Below are positions 4,966 to 7,935 of a DNA stretch of 7,935 nucleotides, piece after piece. The translations under genes were made by a program, and so were the position numbers. Each line of letters opens with the position of its first letter. Position 1 is the stretch's first letter. The stretch is taken from the NCBI GenBank assembly GCA_031401535.1, contig JANNRP010000025.1, forward strand, positions 1 through 7,935. Reading direction: 5' to 3'. The notes beneath the pieces were generated by a model. It did no database searches, was not told the DNA's origin, and saw only the letters and a program-made list of their open reading frames with translations. Origin of the DNA: JAKFWF01 sp031401535. GTDB lineage: Bacteria; Pseudomonadota; Alphaproteobacteria; Rhizobiales; Hyphomicrobiaceae.

Positions 4966-6087
4966 GTGCAACAGCGTAGTCCCCATCCCCGGCAATCGGT
5001 CCTCTGCGCTGATCTGCCGTCGTCGGTGCCGTTCGTCGGGCCGGAAGCGCAGGAGCGTGCGCGCGGTGCCGCGTTCCGGGCACGGATCGGCGCCAACGAG
5101 AGCGTATTCGGGCCGTCGCCGAAAGCGGTGGCGGCGATGGCGCTGGCCGCTGCCGATGTGTGGATGTATTGCGATCCAGAAAGCCATGACTTGAAGGCTG
5201 CGATCGCGGCGCATCACGGCGTCGCACCTGACAACGTCATGATCGGTGAAGGCATCGACGGCCTGCTCGGATATGCGGTCCGGCTGTTTACCGACCCTGG
5301 TAGCACCGTGGTCACGTCGCGTGGCGCCTACCCGACGTTCAATTTCCACGTCACAGGATACGGCGGCCAACTGGCATTTGCCCCCTACAGCGGCGATCGT
5401 GAGGACCCCGAGGCGTTGCTCGGCCTAGCGCGAGACACAGACGCCCGCATGGTCTATTTCGCCAATCCCGATAATCCGATGGGGTCGTGGTGGACGGCGA
5501 CCGACATGGAGCGGATGATTGAGCGGCTGCCGACTGGCGCGGTCTTGTGCCTCGATGAAGCCTACGGAGACTTCGCTCCCCCGGGCGTGCTGCCCGCGCT
5601 CGATGTGTCGAACCCGCACGTGCTGCGCTTCCGAACGTTCTCCAAAGCCTACGGGCTGGCTGGTGCCAGGGTCGGCTATGTGCTCGGCGAAGCCAGCGTG
5701 ATCAAGAGTTTCGACAAGATCCGCAACCATTTCGGCATGACTAGGATCGCCCAGGCCGGCGCCATGGCGGCGATCGCCGATCAGGCGCATCTGCGTGGCG
5801 TGATTACCGACGTCGCCGCTGCCAAGGCGCGGATCGGAGATATCGCGGCAGCGCATGGGCTCGAAGCCTTGCCCTCCGCCACCAACTTCGTCGCCATCGA
5901 CTGCAAGCGCGACGGCGCGTTCGCAAAGGCGGTGCTGGGCGAACTGATCCGGCGCGACGTGTTCGTGCGGATGCCGGGCGTCGCCCCGCTTGATCGCTGC
6001 ATTCGTGTGAGCGCAGGGCGGACGGCCGACCTCGACATCTTTGCTGCCGCGTTGGCGGATGGCCTCAAGTCACTTGGGCATCGCTGA
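4966..6087 (+). CDS. PLP-dependent aminotransferase, class I/II, histidinol-phosphate aminotransferase-like
   Basis: This 373-residue fold-type I aminotransferase is probably cytoplasmic. The PLP-binding Lys is Lys227 in FRTFSKAYGLAGARVGY. The Asn of NPDNPMGS (167-174, Asn170), Asp197 and Tyr200 in LDEAYGDF, Arg235, and the substrate-carboxylate Arg347 in CIRVSAG are all present. The N-terminal RARIGANESVFGPSP (38-52) matches the LNANENPxGPSP motif of HisC-type enzymes in variant form. It resembles a common proteobacterial group annotated only as PLP-dependent aminotransferase and HisC-like. A true his-pathway role is not supported by context, since no his genes are nearby; aromatic amino acid transamination is another option. 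The GTG at 4966 has GGAG 10 bases upstream; a later GTG in frame is possible. The 3' end converges with the aldolase gene, 13 bases apart. Confidence 0.9.
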   Translation: MQQRSPHPRQSVLCADLPSSVPFVGPEAQERARGAAFRARIGANESVFGPSPKAVAAMALAAADVWMYCDPESHDLKAAIAAHHGVAPDNVMIGEGIDGLLGYAVRLFTDPGSTVVTSRGAYPTFNFHVTGYGGQLAFAPYSGDREDPEALLGLARDTDARMVYFANPDNPMGSWWTATDMERMIERLPTGAVLCLDEAYGDFAPPGVLPALDVSNPHVLRFRTFSKAYGLAGARVGYVLGEASVIKSFDKIRNHFGMTRIAQAGAMAAIADQAHLRGVITDVAAAKARIGDIAAAHGLEALPSATNFVAIDCKRDGAFAKAVLGELIRRDVFVRMPGVAPLDRCIRVSAGRTADLDIFAAALADGLKSLGHR

Positions 6088-6100
6088 CGGTGCTCTTTGA

Positions 6101-6883
6101 TTAGAGGACTTGCCGCAGGAAATCCGAACGTTCCTTCGCTCCGGCTACGACATAGTTGTGGTCCGAGCCAGTCAGGACGAACCGGGCACCACCCTTGATG
6201 TACAAGGCCGCGGTCTCGCGATCGTAGACGCCGCCCATGCCCAGTGATTTGCCGCTGGCTTTGCATGCGCCGCCGACGATGCAGTAGGCTTCCTGGATGC
6301 GCGGATGAGCGATCTCGCCGGAGATGCCAAGGTCCGCTGACAAATCCGAGGTTCCGATAAAAAGCGCGTCGATGCCTTCGACTGCGGCAATCGCTTGGGC
6401 GTTTTTTACGCCCTCGGCGCTTTCGATCATTGCCACCAATAGGATCGCGTCATTGACCGCTGCCTGTGCTTCGGCGTGGCCGGGGGCCCGATAGCCAAAC
6501 GCCGGAGGTGGGCCACCCCAACTGCGGGTTCCAGCCGGCGGATAACGGAATGCGCGCGCGACCTGCCGCGCCTGTTCCGCAGTAGCGACGTGCGGGACCA
6601 CGACGCCGAGTGCGCCATTGTCGAGTGCGCGCGTGCCCTCGTCGAACGCACCGGCGGCGATGCGGACGATCGGCGTGATACCCGTCGGCAGTGCCGCCAA
6701 GCATAGCTGTGTTGCCTCCTGTACCGAAAATGCGCCGTGTTCCATATCGATGAAAAGCCAGTCATGACCGGTGGCCGCGGCGATCATCGCGGTAGCGTTG
6801 GTGCGCAGGTGATGTACGCCGAACCCGAGTGCGAGTTCGTTCGCCTGCAGCTTACGTTTGGTTATGTTCTTTGTAATGCTCAT
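6101..6883 (-). CDS. HpcH/HpaI family aldolase
   Basis: This 260-residue class II (metal-dependent) aldolase has the HpcH/HpaI TIM-barrel. Visible landmarks are IDMEHGAFS (45-53, catalytic His49 region), PIVRI (71-75, Arg73), VPHVATAEQA (96-105), the metal-binding Glu154 in AMIESAEGV, and Asp180 in FIGTSDLSADLG. Members cleave or form 4-hydroxy-2-oxo acids (HpaI, GarL, RhmA) or, in CitE-like branches, act on CoA thioesters; the MEHG motif and length place it with the HpaI/GarL side. The exact substrate is not determinable. The ATG at 6883 has AAGGA nine bases upstream. It lies 48 bases after the enoyl-CoA hydratase gene on the same strand, so it is probably the last gene of the transporter operon. 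No terminator hairpin is visible in the 13 bases to the convergent aminotransferase. Confidence 0.93.
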   Translation of the reverse strand: MSITKNITKRKLQANELALGFGVHHLRTNATAMIAAATGHDWLFIDMEHGAFSVQEATQLCLAALPTGITPIVRIAAGAFDEGTRALDNGALGVVVPHVATAEQARQVARAFRYPPAGTRSWGGPPPAFGYRAPGHAEAQAAVNDAILLVAMIESAEGVKNAQAIAAVEGIDALFIGTSDLSADLGISGEIAHPRIQEAYCIVGGACKASGKSLGMGGVYDRETAALYIKGGARFVLTGSDHNYVVAGAKERSDFLRQVL

Positions 6884-6931
6884 GCGGCTTTTCCTTTTGG
6901 AATTTTGAGGTCGCTCTGTGCGCTGGGAGGC

Positions 6932-7717
6932 TCAATTCCACCGGGCGTCGCGTTTCTCGGCGAACGAGGCAAGACCTTCTTTGGCTTCCGCCGATTGGCG
7001 TTTGGCGGCATGGGCTTCGACGAGCCCCGCCATGACGCCGCCGCCGAATGCGCCAAAGCAGTGATCAAGTGCGCAGGCCTTGGTCTCGGCAATCGCCTTG
7101 GGTCCATTTTGTAACAGGTGCGCAACGATCTCTTGCCCACGCGCCTCAAGGCTCGCTGCCGGCACGACTTCGTGCACGAGGCCGATGCGGGCCGCTTCGG
7201 CAGCATCGAAGCGCTCGCCGGTCAGGGCATAGCGGCGCACCTGACGCACGCCGATCGCATCGTTGAGCTGCGGAATGATGATTGCGGCCGTCAGCCCCCA
7301 ACGCACTTCGGAGATGGCAAACTTGGCATTGTCAGCGGCAAGGACGACGTCGGTCGCTGCGATCAGGCCCGTGCCGCCGCCGACACAGAAACCTTGCACC
7401 AGGGCAACGGTTGGGACCGGTAACCGGTTGAAGCGGTCGACGGCTTCGGCGGTGCGGCGCGAGGCCTTGTCATTGTCGGCGGGTGTGGAGACCCTGACGC
7501 CATTCAACCATTTGAGGTCGGCACCGGCTTGGAAGTGGCGGCCCGCGCCCGCCACCACCACGACCCGCAGGTTCGATTTGGACCCCAGGTCGTCCATTGC
7601 CGCGTGCAGGCCCTCGATCAGCGCGCCGTCGTAGGCGTTGCTGACGTCGGGTCGATTGAGTGTGACACGGGCGACGCCACGGCCATCGAGCGACCATAGA
7701 ACGGGAGCTTGGGACAT
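6932..7717 (-). CDS. Enoyl-CoA hydratase/isomerase family protein (LiuC-like subgroup)
   Basis: This 261-residue crotonase-fold enzyme is likely to hydrate an enoyl-CoA. The CoA and oxyanion-hole segments are GRHFQAGADLKWL (59-71) and GFCVGGGTGLIAATD (109-123). The C-terminal part RRYALTGERFDAAEAARIGLVHEV (161-184) is typical. Of the two catalytic glutamates of classical hydratases, the second is kept as Glu137 in FAISEVRWGL, but the first is Thr116 in GGGTGL. The same region in LiuC-type methylglutaconyl-CoA hydratase-like proteins reads GGGVGL, so this looks like a subgroup trait rather than a mutation. A carboxylated branched substrate is possible. The ATG at 7717 has a strong GGAGG eight bases upstream; the 43 residues encoded before it are not family sequence and overlap the transporter gene. 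The gap to that gene is 16 bases. Confidence 0.92.
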   Translation of the reverse strand: MSQAPVLWSLDGRGVARVTLNRPDVSNAYDGALIEGLHAAMDDLGSKSNLRVVVVAGAGRHFQAGADLKWLNGVRVSTPADNDKASRRTAEAVDRFNRLPVPTVALVQGFCVGGGTGLIAATDVVLAADNAKFAISEVRWGLTAAIIIPQLNDAIGVRQVRRYALTGERFDAAEAARIGLVHEVVPAASLEARGQEIVAHLLQNGPKAIAETKACALDHCFGAFGGGVMAGLVEAHAAKRQSAEAKEGLASFAEKRDARWN

Positions 7718-7733
7718 TGGACGGACCTCCGTG

Positions 7734-7935
7734 CTAGCCGCGCGCCAATGCCGGCTTGCGCATGATGCGCAGGAGCCACGCCGCCACCGGCCACAGAACT
7801 GCTGCGAATGTGAAGAATGCCAATATGGACGAGACCGGACGGGCAAAGAACGGCCAGATGCTGCCGTCGGACTTGATCAGCGACGTGACGAAGCTCTGCT
7901 CTACCATCGTGCCCATGACGATCCCGAGCACCATG
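7734..7935 (-). CDS. Tripartite tricarboxylate transporter permease, TctA family (C-terminal end, partial)
   Basis: Only the last 66 or so residues are inside the window; the gene continues past the right edge. The fragment VLGIVMGTMVEQSFVTSLIK-(4 residues)-IWPFFARPVSSILAFF has the usual C-terminal end of TctA: a VLGxxxGxxxE motif, a short loop with an SDGS-like turn, an F-x-RP motif and a final membrane segment (about residues 36-57 of the fragment), then a basic tail. TctA is the large membrane subunit that works with TctB and a periplasmic TctC binding protein to import carboxylic acids with Na+ or H+. It ends with TAG at 7736-7734, 16 bases before the enoyl-CoA hydratase start, indicating one operon. 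TctB and TctC are not visible here. Confidence 0.85.
   Translation of the reverse strand, partial: MVLGIVMGTMVEQSFVTSLIKSDGSIWPFFARPVSSILAFFTFAAVLWPVAAWLLRIMRKPALARG

Noticed and set aside
1..7935. CRISPR array, insertion sequence, prophage or tRNA-linked integration site
   Set aside because: I saw no spaced direct repeats of array type, no transposase or integrase motif, and no tRNA-like fold on either strand.

Overview
The window looks like part of an alphaproteobacterial chromosome. The genes are GC-rich, one encodes a DUF1489 protein (a family found mainly in Alphaproteobacteria), chorismate synthase is of the alphaproteobacterial type, and a tripartite tricarboxylate transporter gene lies at the right edge. 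I cannot resolve the order; Hyphomicrobiales or Rhodospirillales would both fit. There are no tRNA or rRNA genes, insertion sequences, CRISPR arrays or phage genes.

Left block, minus strand (about 1-2844): a tightly packed unit reads right to left. It runs aroC (chorismate synthase, last common step of aromatic amino acid synthesis), a DCC/DUF393 thiol-disulfide oxidoreductase-like protein, a type II haloacid-dehalogenase-like hydrolase and a VOC (glyoxalase-fold) protein, possibly followed by another gene running off the left edge. Junctions are a TGATG overlap, a 14-base gap and an ATGA overlap, so translational coupling is likely. The three followers have no evident role in the shikimate pathway.

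Centre, plus strand (about 3080-4333): a run of small exported proteins of unknown function. Two (60 and 52 residues) share the mature-domain pattern C-x5-[W/Y]-[N/D]-x5-C. The third (181 residues) is a Pro/Lys/Ala-rich low-complexity protein. The first gene has a long, highly foldable 3' region ending in an excellent intrinsic terminator, a candidate 3'UTR-derived small RNA. An AT-rich island with an extended -10 promoter precedes the second and third genes. This is the least explained part of the window.

Right block: a DUF1489 gene and a HisC-like PLP-dependent aminotransferase lie on the plus strand. Convergent to them, on the minus strand, is a catabolic-looking operon: the C-terminal end of a TctA-type transporter permease, an enoyl-CoA hydratase of the LiuC-like subgroup, and an HpcH/HpaI-family aldolase. 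This last trio suggests uptake of a carboxylic acid and its breakdown through a CoA thioester and an aldol cleavage; the substrate cannot be read from sequence.
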